A stretch of 64,000 bases of DNA from positions 1,250,243-1,314,242 of the forward strand of contig CP093829.1 of NCBI GenBank assembly GCA_033063855.1, read 5' to 3'. Within the stretch, counting starts at the first letter, position 1; each line of letters begins with the position of its first letter. The stretch comes from Smittia aterrima. Its lineage: Eukaryota > Arthropoda > Insecta > Diptera > Chironomidae. The translations under genes were made by a program, and so were the position numbers. The notes beneath the pieces were generated by a model. The model worked only from the letters and a program-made list of their open reading frames with translations, was not told the DNA's origin and made no database searches. This document shows, piece after piece, positions 23,801 through 36,438 of the stretch.

Positions 23801-26800
23801 GGGTGACTAAACTTCTCGTGAATCCATTTGGCTGCTGCTGCTGAATTCTATTTGGAAACTTTAATAGCGAAGCCGTCTCGGAAATATACGCGACCGCTGA
23901 AATGGATTCGTTGAGATTAATGATGATTCAAATCACATGCTTCGTTACAATGCAAATAAATGGCAGTTCTTCCCACTCATTCCTCTCAGCCAATGTCAGA
24001 CCATAGACGAGAGTTCAGTTCAGAGAAACTAATGATTCCCAAATAACGAAATGATGAATAATGAATGGATGAACGCTGTGTTAAAAGCAGAGCTCTTCAA
24101 CTAGCTTTAATGATGACAGAGGACTTGGACTCTGACTAGACCATTTGAAGCGATTTTAAGCTTTTGCTTGAAGCAGATGACACGAATTCCATTTTATCCA
24201 ACACCGAGAGCATTTAATTGATATAAAGAGCGTTCCTCTCAACTTGATACGAATGTGTCAGAACCTCAAAAGCATTCTAAGCCAATTTAAATGGATTCCT
24301 CGAGAGTCGTTGCATTGAAAGGCGTTTTCTCTTGACGACAGAAAGCTATCAATGCAATATTGATTAGATGCGGAGGCGGATGGGAGAAGATAAATGGAGA
24401 AATACAAGAAAAACAGCCTCGAGCTTGCTGCTCACTGTTTGCTTGTGAAAATTGATAAACAATAATGTGGAAATGACAAATTTATTGGATAAACGATTTT
24501 CAATTTTCAAGAGTCAATTGAGCTTCTTTCTTTATTAAGCTTTTCAATTTCCCTCTCTCCTTTCTAGTCATTTTCATTGAAATCACGAGAAGATTCTTAA
24601 AATGCTAAAAATGTTTTATTATTCAAATCACATTTCAAACACAAAGTCGTCGTTGCTTTCAGTTGCTTTCACCAGACACATTCAGAGAGAAATTGTCCGA
24701 TTTTTCGGCTGTTGATCTCTGAATCTTAACTAGTTCTTGATTGTGGTGAATTGTAGCAATTCGGAAGTGGATGCAGTACGAGATTTAACAGTTTCTGAGT
24801 CAGCTAAAAATCTTGACTGTGAACAAATTGGAAAAGTTTTCCGGGTCAAAGTGAATTTAAAGGAAAATATTGAATTATGGCTCATGTCAGTTTGAGTAAA
24901 AAGTTGTTTTTCTTTAGCAAGACACCGACTGCTCAGTTTTTCGGTTGTTGATACATAGAAACTTTGAATATAAATCATACCCACAAAGGGAAAGAAAGAA
25001 AGTTTTCCGATTGGGTGAGTGAGTGTCACGAGGCGGAAGCAGCGGTTACAATGACTTTGATGAAGAAATTCTGGAAAAGGATTAAAAGCTCTGTGGGATT
25101 TGAAAGTTGAAAAGAAAGAGCTGCTTCCATTCTCATCTAATCCTGAAAATTTTAAATTTAATTGAAAGAACTATCATCGTATGCCATCTCTTAATTAAAA
25201 TCGAGAAGGCTCATCTCGACGATGATGATGATGACGAAGCCAGATAAAGTGAAACGCCACAATATTGACACAGATCTCTGACTAAATTCATTTGAGATAA
25301 TGAATTCACTTCAGAGTGAAATCCGAGAAGGCTCGGCAGAGAAAAAAAAAACAAAATCAATGTGTCGTGTCGTGCCGACAATTTTAATAAATGACTCGAA
25401 TTTATTTAATGTCAACAGATCTTCTCCTTCTTCTTCTCGTCTTCGATTTCTCTCAATTTGATGTAAATAAAAATCTACCATCAGCATCCGACATTCAGCA
25501 CATGTTCATTCTGCGAGCTTTTCATTCGCATAAGCAAAATGAGCTTGCGAGATTTATTTATATTCCTCCTCGAGTTACACATTGATGAACCAAAAGAAAC
25601 TCCAATGACACATAATTTCATTTGCACAACGAGCTTTTTTTCCCATCGAAGTGATTGCTTTCGTGTGAACAAAAAAAAAAGTGTTTGAAAAGCTCTCTCG
25701 ATTTTGTTTACGAATGGGAAGGAAAACATTTAGTTTTGCTTTAATATTCATTATTTCTAATGCTCAAGCAAATAATGAAATGAGTTTTGCATAATTTAGA
25801 TTCGTCATGAGTGTAAATCGTCTAAAGGAAATTCGAGAGGAGATTAAAGTAATGGTCGAAAGAGAAATGTTGGAAAATTCTCTCATTTTTCCTCTTATCA
25901 TCTGCGAGCTTTTCTCACGAGACTTTGAGCAGATTTTCTCTTCGAAACATTTTTTTGTTGAATCCACTAAAACAGATTTCGCAGGTTGACGTTTGAGGCT
26001 TTGAGATTCATTCGGCTTGACTTGTTTCCATAGCAGGTGGAAGAGTTTACCGATTGCATGATCTGCAAATGCTGCCGTTGCGAATCTAAACTGAAGTGAA
26101 TCTGCTCTGATCCAACGCTTTCAGGATTTTACATTGTTGTCTTTGAGAAAGGCTTTAATCGTTTTTAATGCTGCAATTCTTTCACCGCTTTCAGTATGCG
26201 CAAGCAGCTTTTCATGATTTTCATGAGAATTTATTCGAGCGAATTCATCATCCTCTCTTCGGCAGAAATAAATCTGATTTTGTTTTCTTTACTCCGATGT
26301 GAGAAATACGAATTGAGCGACGATGTTGATGAGTAATTATTCGAGAAAGTCAGTTTGTTTAAAACTCTTTTGTCGAAGCTTTATCTTCGCTTGTTCACGT
26401 TTTATTACAAAGGAAGGCGTCGTAAAACATGCGAGGGATTTGCTCTGCCTTCATTCATCTATGCTGATGATTATCGAGGATGTTTTTTTAAAGGGCGACG
26501 GATTAGAAGCTTCGAGTGAGATAAGATCTGAGGTTCTCCTCTGACTCTTCAGTATCAAACTCGTTAATTGGAAAAATGTGTTCAAAGCAATTTCGTTTCT
26601 TCGTGTTTCTACGTCGACGCATCGCGCTCTTCACAAAAGTAATAAAATTAAAGAATTAAAGCTTTGCGGAGAAAATAAATTTTGCCTTGAAGATGGAAAA
26701 ACTTTTTCCTTCTGTCGTCTCGTCTTCGTCTTTACTCTTGTGATGTGGTTCGAGGGATGTTTGCGTCCATTCAATCTCATTTCTTTCCTTCGCCATTAGA

Positions 26801-27947
26801 AGTTAAACATCAGAAGATAGAAAGTTGTGTGCACATGGAAACTTCAAGACAAACAACAACGACGACCTCCATCCGAGTTCTCATTATTTCATCGAATTTC
26901 CTGATAACGAGATTTTGATTCTTTGTTGATTCTTAGTTTGTCTGTTTGTGATTTTTATTTAATGAGAAGTTGTTCTCACTTGCTTCTGTTGCTTTTTCGT
27001 CTTAATTACACTTCATAATGAGTGTCATCGCTTCGTTAGACAGAAAGAGAATTCGTTTGGCGTGAAATTATTTTTTTGCTGACGTGAATAAATTTCAGTT
27101 TCTGTTTCTTCTAGCAGAGCAGAATAAATTTCTTTTAATCGACAATTCCAAAGCTTCTCATGGAAACGAGAAATGATAAACTTTTGCATAAAGTTACATC
27201 ATTAAACTGCATGCGACTCCATTGATTTTCGATGTTGCTGTTACAGCGAAAAATAATAAAATCACTGGAAGAACTGGAAAGCGTCCAAACCTCCGAACTC
27301 TGCACTTTTTCATCAATTTTACGATTTTCGTGTTTGGAGATTGCAGCAGACGAGTGAGAGGAGAACAAAAGGGTCGTAAATAAAAGCTGCAGCATTCTTG
27401 CAATGGAAGCCAATTCGATTTTCCGACAACTCCGAAAACACTTCGACTCACGTTACTCTGAAAGTTTAAGAGTTGACTTCAAAGTTAAAATCATTCAGCG
27501 AAGCTACCTGAAGCAAAGATCCTGCTCGTTAAGCGATAAGAGAAATTGCACAAGCAAGCAGCTTATGCGAAAAGGGATCGAAAGAACAAACTCATCAGAA
27601 TTCACCGTCGAAGGAAATCGAAGGAGTTGAAGACACCTGATCAGCGAAATCCTTTTTCTACGTTTGTTTGCTTTCAGAATTGCCAGCGAATCAATGAGCT
27701 TATCATTTTATCTGAACGTTGACGAATCGATTATGACAACAACCTCGGCTCCCCTTCAGCTTCTTATCCCTTTTAGCTTAAATTCCATTCGAGCAGAAGC
27801 TTTAAAGCTTGTTACGCAGCTTTTGATAATCCAATTATGTTTATCTCATTTCTGTTGATTCTTTTATCGGAATTCTATTGACTCAACGGAACTTTCCACT
27901 CCGTCGCTTCTCTTGCTGCCCTCAATGTTGAACAGGTTGCTGTTGCT
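20841..27947. other. 7.1 kb with no recognised gene
   Basis: Long AT-rich region left of the dipeptidase copy. All open frames are short and without recognisable motifs. The remaining exons expected for the dipeptidase C-terminal half (the later zinc-binding His residues and the LSHVS-type block) were looked for on the minus strand and not found. A short simple repeat of GATGAT lies near 25,219. Confidence 0.45.
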
Positions 27948-30900
27948 TGATTCTGCTGACGAGAACAATTAGACTTTCTAAAGAAAATCTCTGGACAAGT
28001 TACAACGAACGAGATTCTTGTCTCATTAAAAAGAATCAACGTCGAAACAACGGAACAAGATGCTCGTAATGAAAGTGAATTTACATCGCAATCTCATTGC
28101 TCGTATCTTCCTACTTTCGATGTCAAAAGAACGATTGATTACAGACGACGCAGGCAAGAGAGTCGTAAAAAAATTAATAGCTTGTTATGTTGAAGCACGA
28201 GTCGTCGACGACAGGATGTGAGGCAACTCTGCGTTGCGTTCCCAAGAAGGTAATTGATTCGCAGATTGTATTAACATGAAGCGATGCTGTTGAGTGGGAG
28301 CCAACTTAAGAACCGATAAACACGTCGACAGAATGACTCGACGAATATTGATTCGTTAACTGCCTTTGACGGATCAAACGTTGTTGTGTTTAATAATTTC
28401 ACATCAAAGAGAAATTCGATTAATCTGAACTTTTGACTTTACCACGTCACATGATCCGAGTATGTTAACAAGTTTACATTCGAGCTCTGACATAAATTTA
28501 CGTTTCAAAGTGACTCGGTTGAATTTACCTTCTCTTGTCGAATTTTGTGTTCAAATTGCATAAATTATTCATAAACTTTTCTCTCTTCTCACTTCAAGAA
28601 GGTTTAATCACCTACGGCGACGTTGTTTTCGTTTATCTTGCTTACCTTGCCATAAGCTGTTAATCCGCCATGTTTGACATCGTACTTGGGCGCATCAGCA
28701 TTGCTCGAGTCAGCCCACGGAGTGTGACATGTCGAAGTCAGTGTCATGTATCGTACTCCGAGAGAATAAAATGTTCGCAACACTCCCAAGGATCCTCCAA
28801 GAGAATGTCCTCCTTCGACGCCAATTAATGAACAGATTTTTCGATTCTTGTGAGCTTGGTTGATGTCTGCAGGATAATAAACAAGAAAGATATTAAAGTA
28901 AACATGTAAATCAGAAACTCAATGGATTCAGCACCCAAACAATCATGAAAAGTAAACAGAAGCGATTCGTCTAAACAAAACCGACGTTTACATGCAATTC
29001 TGAACTTTCTCCTCTCATTCATTATTTCTTTTTCTTTCTGCTCATACATTGCAACGCTCCAGCCACCAGTGCAGCAAATATTTGTTGTTCTCGTAAGTTG
29101 GCTCGGTTTTCCGTTCGCAAACATTAATTTTTCCTATTTCTCTGCTCGCTTCGCAACTCAACTGCTGCTGCCATTCTATGTCGTTATAAAGCTTTTGCGT
29201 CGGCAATAGAGAGTAATCGATACGTCAAACAGTGATTATTTGCATGTTGGTTGTGGGGCACTGGAGCGAATTGAAAGAGTTCATTGCATTCAGTTTGTTT
29301 TTGAATCAAGTTTTTATCAAATTGAATCCATTGAGTTGACGCATGTTCAATTAAAATCATTAAATTACCATAAACTGAAGAGCATTTCTTCATCTGCGTT
29401 GGATAACGATCGGTGAGTCGGTCAATAACATCAATTTGCTCAAGAGTTATTTGCACTGCATCTTTATATTGAGCCTCGCATGGAACATAAGCCGCCCAGA
29501 ACTGAAAGTAAGAGCAAACATTCAACTGCAATAACGAAATCACTTTGTCAGACTCAGACATTCATTCAATTAAAAGTGAAAAGCTGTGCTAGCAACAGAA
29601 CACTTTACAACTCTTCACTCGAATCAAATTCTTCCATTTCAAATCATAAACGAACGAACAATCAACAAATCTGGACAATGAATTAAATGAACATGAATCA
29701 AAAGTTAAGCAAATGTGGAAATTTAATTTTTCACTCTCTTGACCATTGCAGTCTCATGAATTGTAATTCTGTCTATCTCAAGTCCAGCTTTAATCGAAAG
29801 AGAAATGCTGGAAACGAAATATTTTATTGCCGCTCGATAAATTTTGCTTTAGGAGAGAAAAGTAATCGAAGCCTCGGCAAATCTGAAGACTCAGGAATAA
29901 ATTCTTCTTTTTATTGTTGTTCGCGAAGAATTCCTCGACAAATTTTATTATCTCGCCGCCATTTCTTGCCGTTTGTCTTCGATCTTATTATCATTTATGA
30001 TTACATTGAGGAAATATTTCGTCGTCAATGTCTCCACAAAGCCAAGGCGACCAAGCAACAGAGCAAACAGACGAAAATGTTTTATCGAATTAGGCGACGA
30101 AGACGACGATGAATAAATTTCCGCATCCTCAGATGTGAGGAAAGTAAAATTCGACGAATCTGTTTGACGTGTTGTCGTGTTCAGTGGTCGTTCGGGGCTT
30201 CCTAATAGTCTCACGTTAATGGAAAGCAAGTGGCTTTTATTGAGGACGCCTCGTTTAATCTTCCTTTACCGCTTCTTTGTTTGCGACACGTTTGTAGAAC
30301 GAGGACCCAAGGAACCGTTTCCGCTTCATTCGCCGATAAGAAGTCGCAAAGTTTTTGTCTACGACCGTGAAAATTTATTATTTCTTTCCCTTGTTCCATC
30401 ATCATTGCAACATAAAAGCTTTCAAGATCGAATTTCCTTTCAGGACTGCTCGCACTTCAAAAGATGTCTCTTCATTTTCTGCTGAATCAGAGGAAGCGAT
30501 AAGAACTCCTCTTCGCGATGCTGATACTCACGACGCGAATGAATTTTCATGATCACAATAAACATTTGCTTCACAGGAAATATTTGATTTCATCTCAGGT
30601 TTTTCTTAACTTCGCGACGTGCGTAGATGTCAAGAGGCGGAGAGGAAATTTCACTTTCTTCGACGTTACTTTAGAAAAAGATAAATTTCGATAAACGAAT
30701 GAGATGAAATTTCGTCTCCACGTGCTCCAACAATTCTTATCATCGTTTGCTAGTGGATAAACGAAATAAATAAAACGAAAAGAATTTTATATTTTACCGC
30801 ACGAGAGCGGCTTGCAAATGTTTCACGAGAAGACTGCGGTACTTTGTCCTTTACATCGTTTCATTATTTCCACAACAATGTGCAATTTATGTTCTCCCTG

Positions 30901-31839
30901 GCTTCGGTTGAGTCATAAAATGTTGAACGCGCGATTCCATCAAGCGATGTTTTTTTTAATAAAATTGTTATGAGGCTTCGGCCGAGCGAGAGTCTTCTCA
31001 AATTATTTGTTTTTATGAAATAAATTTCCCAGAAAACCAGAAAAGGAAATGATTTTTGTTTTCTTAGAATTCGCTTTGTTTGTGTTTTCGCTTTTTCTCC
31101 GACAATGTATTCGCGAATGTGAATTATTTACGAGTTGAACTTTGATGTGTGATTATTTGTTGAGCTTCAGGGCAAACCCAGACTTTGTTTACGAATTAAG
31201 CGTGAAACCAGACGATTGCGGTCGACGAGATACGAGTAATGGATCGAGTTATGTTCAGTTACCTGAGCTGTCACCCGCCCACGTTTCAGTCTTTGTAGAT
31301 CAGTTTGACTCCATGATGAATTAGCCCACGGCGCAATTGTTTTCAAGTCATCGTCAAATCTGCAATCGACACGAGAACGAGGCGAAAAGAAAATGAAAAA
31401 CGACAATTAATCGATTCCACCTCGATACTGACAAATGAAGGTTGATTGTTACCTGAAGTCGTTGATTTGATTGTGCATAAATTTGCGAATGTTCCATGGA
31501 AGATCATTGTGTCCATCAATTAAAGGCACTTGCTCTAAAAAGTGAAGTGCAGCTTGGAAGCGCTCTTCGAACGGCGATCCTAAATAATTGGAAAAGTCGA
31601 GAGGAATCATTCAGACATTTCGATTAAAACTTTTTCATCTCAAGAGGGGATTCAATTAATTTACCTGCCGTCACGCTTAAAGCTAAAGGAACAGCAACAC
31701 TCGCAGCACCAGCGATCAATAGTATCGACGTTAAAGCCAGCCATTGCCTCGACGGAAGGTCCCATTCTAATTAAAGAGCAAGAAGAAACAAAATGAGAAG
31801 CGTCCGAAATAATTAAAATGTAATTAAACGAAATTTCAC
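27948..31839 (-). repeat. Left arm of large inverted repeat
   Basis: Reverse complement of 60099-64000. Paired coordinates sum to 91938 at the spacer-side edge and 91948 at the outer end, so the arms differ by only about 10 bases net over 3.9 kb. Every shared short frame compared is identical or nearly so in translation, in introns as well as exons. The match still holds at the last base of the window (64000 pairs with 27948), so the repeat continues outward. Toward the spacer, high identity stops at 31839. Beyond that, only patchy similarity runs to roughly 32.1 kb. Confidence 0.95.
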
Positions 31840-31864
31840 CCGAAAGAAAAGTCTTTTCGGTCAT
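28646..31864 (-). CDS. Membrane dipeptidase (renal-dipeptidase family), left copy, 5' part
   Basis: Six exons join in phase: 31840-31864, 31665-31766, 31453-31579, 31263-31359, 29369-29501, 28646-28866 (about 235 aa). The product starts MTEKTFLSEWDLPSRQ, then a hydrophobic anchor (WLALTSILLIAGAASVAVPL), then the catalytic-domain start. PLIDGHNDLPW carries the first zinc ligands (His and Asp of HND). FWAAYVPCEAQ follows, then IGVEGGHSLGGS with the bridging Glu, then VRYMTLTSTCHTPWADSS. These are hallmarks of peptidase M19, zinc enzymes that cleave dipeptides at the cell surface. The exon after TAYGK and all C-terminal exons, with the remaining His ligands, were not found in the 28 kb to the left. 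The copy is either truncated or has a very long intron. The fourth coding intron (exon 4 to exon 5) is 1.76 kb; the others are 59-502 bases. Confidence 0.85.
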
Positions 31865-32299
31865 GAACTTTCGGTCTTAAAATGGCAACAAGCAAATAGC
31901 GAATTTCTCCTTTTTCCCGTAGCCTAATTCATTCACTTCAGATGATCTCAATGCACTTAAATATGTTTTGCTCCACGTTGTTTACAAGAAAACGTCTCCT
32001 CCCCTCCTCAAGACTTTACCAAAAGTTTTCGAAACTTTTTACGAGAAGAAGAAAATCAACAACACGGACAAAAGTTTCAGAAATGTTTTAGCATGGAAAT
32101 TGGTAACAGCACATTGCGATGTTCAATATGGAAAGAAAATTTTAGTCAACAAGAAGAGAGAAAACTTCTTTGTGCGCACAGCAGAGCGACAATTCTTTTT
32201 AGATAAAATCTCAGATATCTCCAACAGGTTCATCCTTTGCTTGTTGCCAGCGACAAAGGGTCTTCAAGAGACAGACAGAGAGAGAGAGATCTAAGTAAA

Positions 32300-35200
32300 G
32301 TTTTCACCTTAAAATTTCAATTCAACTCAAATAAAATTTTCGAACTTTTTAGTTGAAATTCTGTGATGTTTGTTTTAAAGTTTCCATTTTCCAAAAAAGA
32401 AAAATTCAATAAAAGAAAGAAAGTTCAAAGAAAGTTCTTTAATAAAATTTAAGCTGTCGTGGATGTCGAGGAACTTTCTATTGCACTTTTATCGCTTTTT
32501 CTCTCGCAGCTCTTTGACTCTTTTGTGAAATCATTAAATTAGTCCTCGGGAAATTCCCTCGTCGTGTGTTGTTCTACTTCAAGTTCACTCGTTGCTGCTT
32601 TCATTGCTTGACGGCCCGAATCGTCCGCTATTTAACTTTCCGCTGCGCAAACTTTGAACAGCTTTCAACATCAGCACCGTCAAGGGAAAACATAAAAAAT
32701 ATTCCATTTCTGAAAATTAAAAATAAATTGCATAAAAAATGAGAAGAATAATTCAAAAATTCCATCTGACAGAAATGTTTGTTCTAAATTCATACAAATT
32801 AACAATATTGCACGTCTCACTCTCTTCTCTCGGTCCTCGCTACGCTTCGTGTTCCCCAACTTCTCTTTTTGTTGCTACATGTTTCCGAAACATTCATTTG
32901 CTGAATTAATTTTCATGATCGAGCTTTTTTTTGCGAGTCGCTTGGGAGACGATGCGGGTAAAAAATGTTTTCCCGTGTGAAATCTGCATTCATTCATTTT
33001 TTATCCGAGTCGTCGTGTTTGATTTACGTTTGAAGGGGAAATTCATGAGCGCGTCACTTCATTAAGAGTGATGGGCCTGATGTTGAATGTAACGATGAAA
33101 TTCAACTCTCATCAACCCCAACAACTGCTCGAAAAATCTGTAAAGTTTAAAGGTGTACACGAAGCTTTTTGCAATTAACATAATTTAACAAGACAACCTG
33201 TTGAAGAGAAATGTTTTCACGTGGATCATAGTAAAACTTTATAATTAAGCTGTTGAAAATGTTGAAGTGCTTTTGTTAAAGCTCCTCTCGGTTTAATGAA
33301 GCCGAAGTTGCCATGCGACGTTTTATCGTCAAACGTTTGTAACAAAATTCACAAGAGAGCAACCAATTTTCGAGCTCAACAATCCTTCGAAGAGCTTTTT
33401 GAGTCTTCATCTTCGTAGAGCTCACTCTCGAGAGAAAAGAATTATCAAGATTGTCGGAGAAAGTTTTAATTTGAATAAATTATGCAAATTCCTATCAACG
33501 CTCACTTCTATTCCTTTAAGTTGTAAACAAAAACAGTTTCCATTCTAATTTAAGAAAAAAGTTCTTAAAGTCCTGGCGACAACCGAAAATTTCTGCGGCT
33601 CTTCATCTGCATAAGCCTCTGAAAAATGGGTCAAATTGGCGCGATGATTTATTATATTTTGTCACCACCAATGTCGAGGAGAAGCAGCAGAGAGCAAAGA
33701 AGCGGATATGCTCTGACATTCGTTTCCATTTTTTTCTGCTTTTTGCTCGACGCACTGATTAAGAGTATGCAAGCTAACGGAGTGAAATGTTCGTTGTTTA
33801 GTTTCAAGCAATTCGTTGACGACGTGCGAATATCAGGGAAAGAGAAGGTTAAGGTAAAACAGAGACGAGGAGGAGTGATTTACGAGTGATGCTTGTATAG
33901 GCTGTCAGTGCTCAATTACAGAATAACGGAAGCAAAAAGAAATGCTCAGACTCAGAGAAGGGAATCCTCAATTTATCAAAAAAATAAAAATGTTTCTACT
34001 TTTCTCAGAAAAAAGGAGAAAGTTTTCCGCTTAAGCATCAGTCAACAAAGATTTTTATCTTGGAAAGATTTCTTTCCTCACACTCTTCCTCACTCTTCTC
34101 TCTCATATTCGAAGTGCGTATCTGAGAATTGCTAATTCTGTTCCTGAACGGATCCGTATTACTTCGCAATTGTTCCTTCGGTATCATTTTCTTCTCTCTC
34201 GTCATTGCCTTTTGACGACGATGCGGCTGCTGCTGAACATCCAAGTTTTGAATTCATCGCACGTTTCATTCTCCCTGTTGTGGAATGTGTTTGCTCCAAA
34301 AATACTTTATTGCCCAAAGACTAACGGTGGAACCAACAAAAATAAAGAATGATTGCAGGAAAGTCGTTGTTCAAGAATATAAAACAGAATTTTACTTTGT
34401 TTGCAGCAGTTGATGGAGAGACAGGAGACGGTTGAGTTTGTTTAAGAACTTGAGAGAAATATCATTTGACTACGTCAGATGTTGAAGTTCCAGTTTTTAG
34501 GTAAATTAAGTTCATGACATGGAAGAGATCAACATTAGCATTTTGCGAAATCGTAGACAGTTCGTGCCTGGAAATCAAATCACAGCTCGAAGACATCTCG
34601 CTCTGGGGGGGTCAAGAGTAATCTCGAGTCTCTTACATGCAAATGTGTTTATAACTAATCAATCAACGTCGTTTTAGCTTCGCTTTTCTACTTGTTGGAG
34701 AAATGATTTTCCCTTAACGGAAATTTTCATCCGAGACACTCAAATTCAGATCTCAATTCGCTTCATCGTTCCGTTAACTTTCTTTTCCCACAAAACCACT
34801 TCATCCTGTTTAAAATTTCCCATAAACATTAAACGAAGAAAAGCAGATAAAGGAATGTTCAACGTTGATCTTGTTTATTTCGCACTTGACATGATGAAAT
34901 GATTTTTCTCTTGAACGTCAGAGATGCATTCACTTGACTTCATGAGACGCTCTCGATCTGTCTGGCGCCGCATCTGTTTTATAATTTTTGCAAGCCAGAC
35001 GCACATGTGTGCGCCGTTTAGTGCAATTTTCTTTTTCTTTCGTTCGCATCTCGTGTTTCAGCGGCAAGACGTCTTCTAAAATAAACTGAGAACGATCGTG
35101 TCTGTCATTCGCTAAAACCCGAAACCGAAATAGTCACTGACGGGTAAGCCCACATAAACATACAACATCGACTCTCGTTTGGCTTTATTAAGTCGTCGTC

Positions 35201-36438
35201 CCAACGAAAAAGAAAATAAAGAACAGACACGGAAATTTTCATTTAAAAAATTAAAACAGATTTTTGTTTTTATTTATTTTTAGATTTATCTTTACAGACG
35301 AGCACGAGAGATCTTGGACTTTTTTTATAGACTTTTCTCTTGACTCATTCTGTTTCTATCCGTTGGAGAAAGTGCTTCGTAAGAAGAAAGATTTTTGTGT
35401 TCTTGCCGTGAATAAACGCATAACAATAAATTCCGTGTTGAATGAAAAAGTCTCTTACACTAAGTTAGTCAGCTGTGTCATCGAATGTGAGTCTCAAGTT
35501 GTTCAGCCTTGAGAAGAATTAAGCAATTGAAGTTGATAGAGCCTCTATCATATCAAAGCCGAGAAAAAAATCTCGAGAGCGCAACAAAGTGAATGTTGAC
35601 TGTTTATTATTGTTTACGATGCTATAAAGGACGAGGAAAAAAAAAGTTGTGTGAGTTGTAAAAGGAGGAAAGCTTCCAGCATCCTTCGCAAGTACCGAAA
35701 AGCGAGTACGCATGTCAGAAATCTTCCAACGATTTCATCCACCTTCCAAATTTATCTCTGCGAGTCTTGCGACATAAAACGGGGAAACGAGACGAACTTT
35801 TGTGAAAATTTGCAAAACCTTAGCAAAACTTAAGAATCTCCGTTGTAAAATATCATCTAACTATTAACAAAGTCAAGTGTAATCGAAATTCAGTGAAATT
35901 CGAGTGTAAGAGCGTCGAGAAAGTCGATAATTTCGTGAATTTAGCTGAGGAAAAAGAGAACGGGAAGTTCACTTTGGCTATAGCTGTGTATAATAATGAC
36001 GGGGAGAAGATTTTCTTATTCTCCGTGATTGTTGTTGTATATTGCGCTTTGTGATCATGAAAATTTTGCAACAGATTTTCTCGCAAGGAGTTTCCCGAAA
36101 AGTGAAAAAATCTATTTTCGAGTGCTAAACCGAGTGAAACGAAAGGAAATCATTACAATTACATAACTCACGCTCAGGAAAATGAATTCAACAATAATTT
36201 TTGACACTGGAATTGTGAAAAATGAACTGAAATTGAGTAAATGAGAAAGAAGCGATTACACCTACCCTACCTCAAACAAGGAAAATTACGTACAGTTTTA
36301 ACTTCCCATCGCTAAGCTTCAGAGAAATCAATTGAAAAATGTTGCAGACTCTCACAAGAAATCAGTTGAAAAAGCTTTGTAAAGATGCTCCAACCTTGAA
36401 TTAATCTCTCTATTAACGAGAAAAGGAATCGTCCAACT
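32300..36438. other. Spacer and presumed Alk promoter / 5' UTR
   Basis: About 4.1 kb between the left dipeptidase copy and the Alk start codon. AT-rich, with no recognisable coding block. The divergent geometry means it should hold the promoters of both genes. No core-promoter motif could be fixed. Confidence 0.45.

Noticed and set aside
26037..26099. Possible tiny terminal exon with a Cys-rich end (CMICKCCRCESKLK) after a TAGCAG acceptor
   Set aside because: Only 20 codons, weak polypyrimidine tract, and no upstream exon found; chance is likely.
29687..30112. 141-codon + strand frame, and its partner at 61830-62255 (-)
   Set aside because: It lies antisense inside the dipeptidase intron 4, has low-complexity content, and is duplicated only because the whole arm is.
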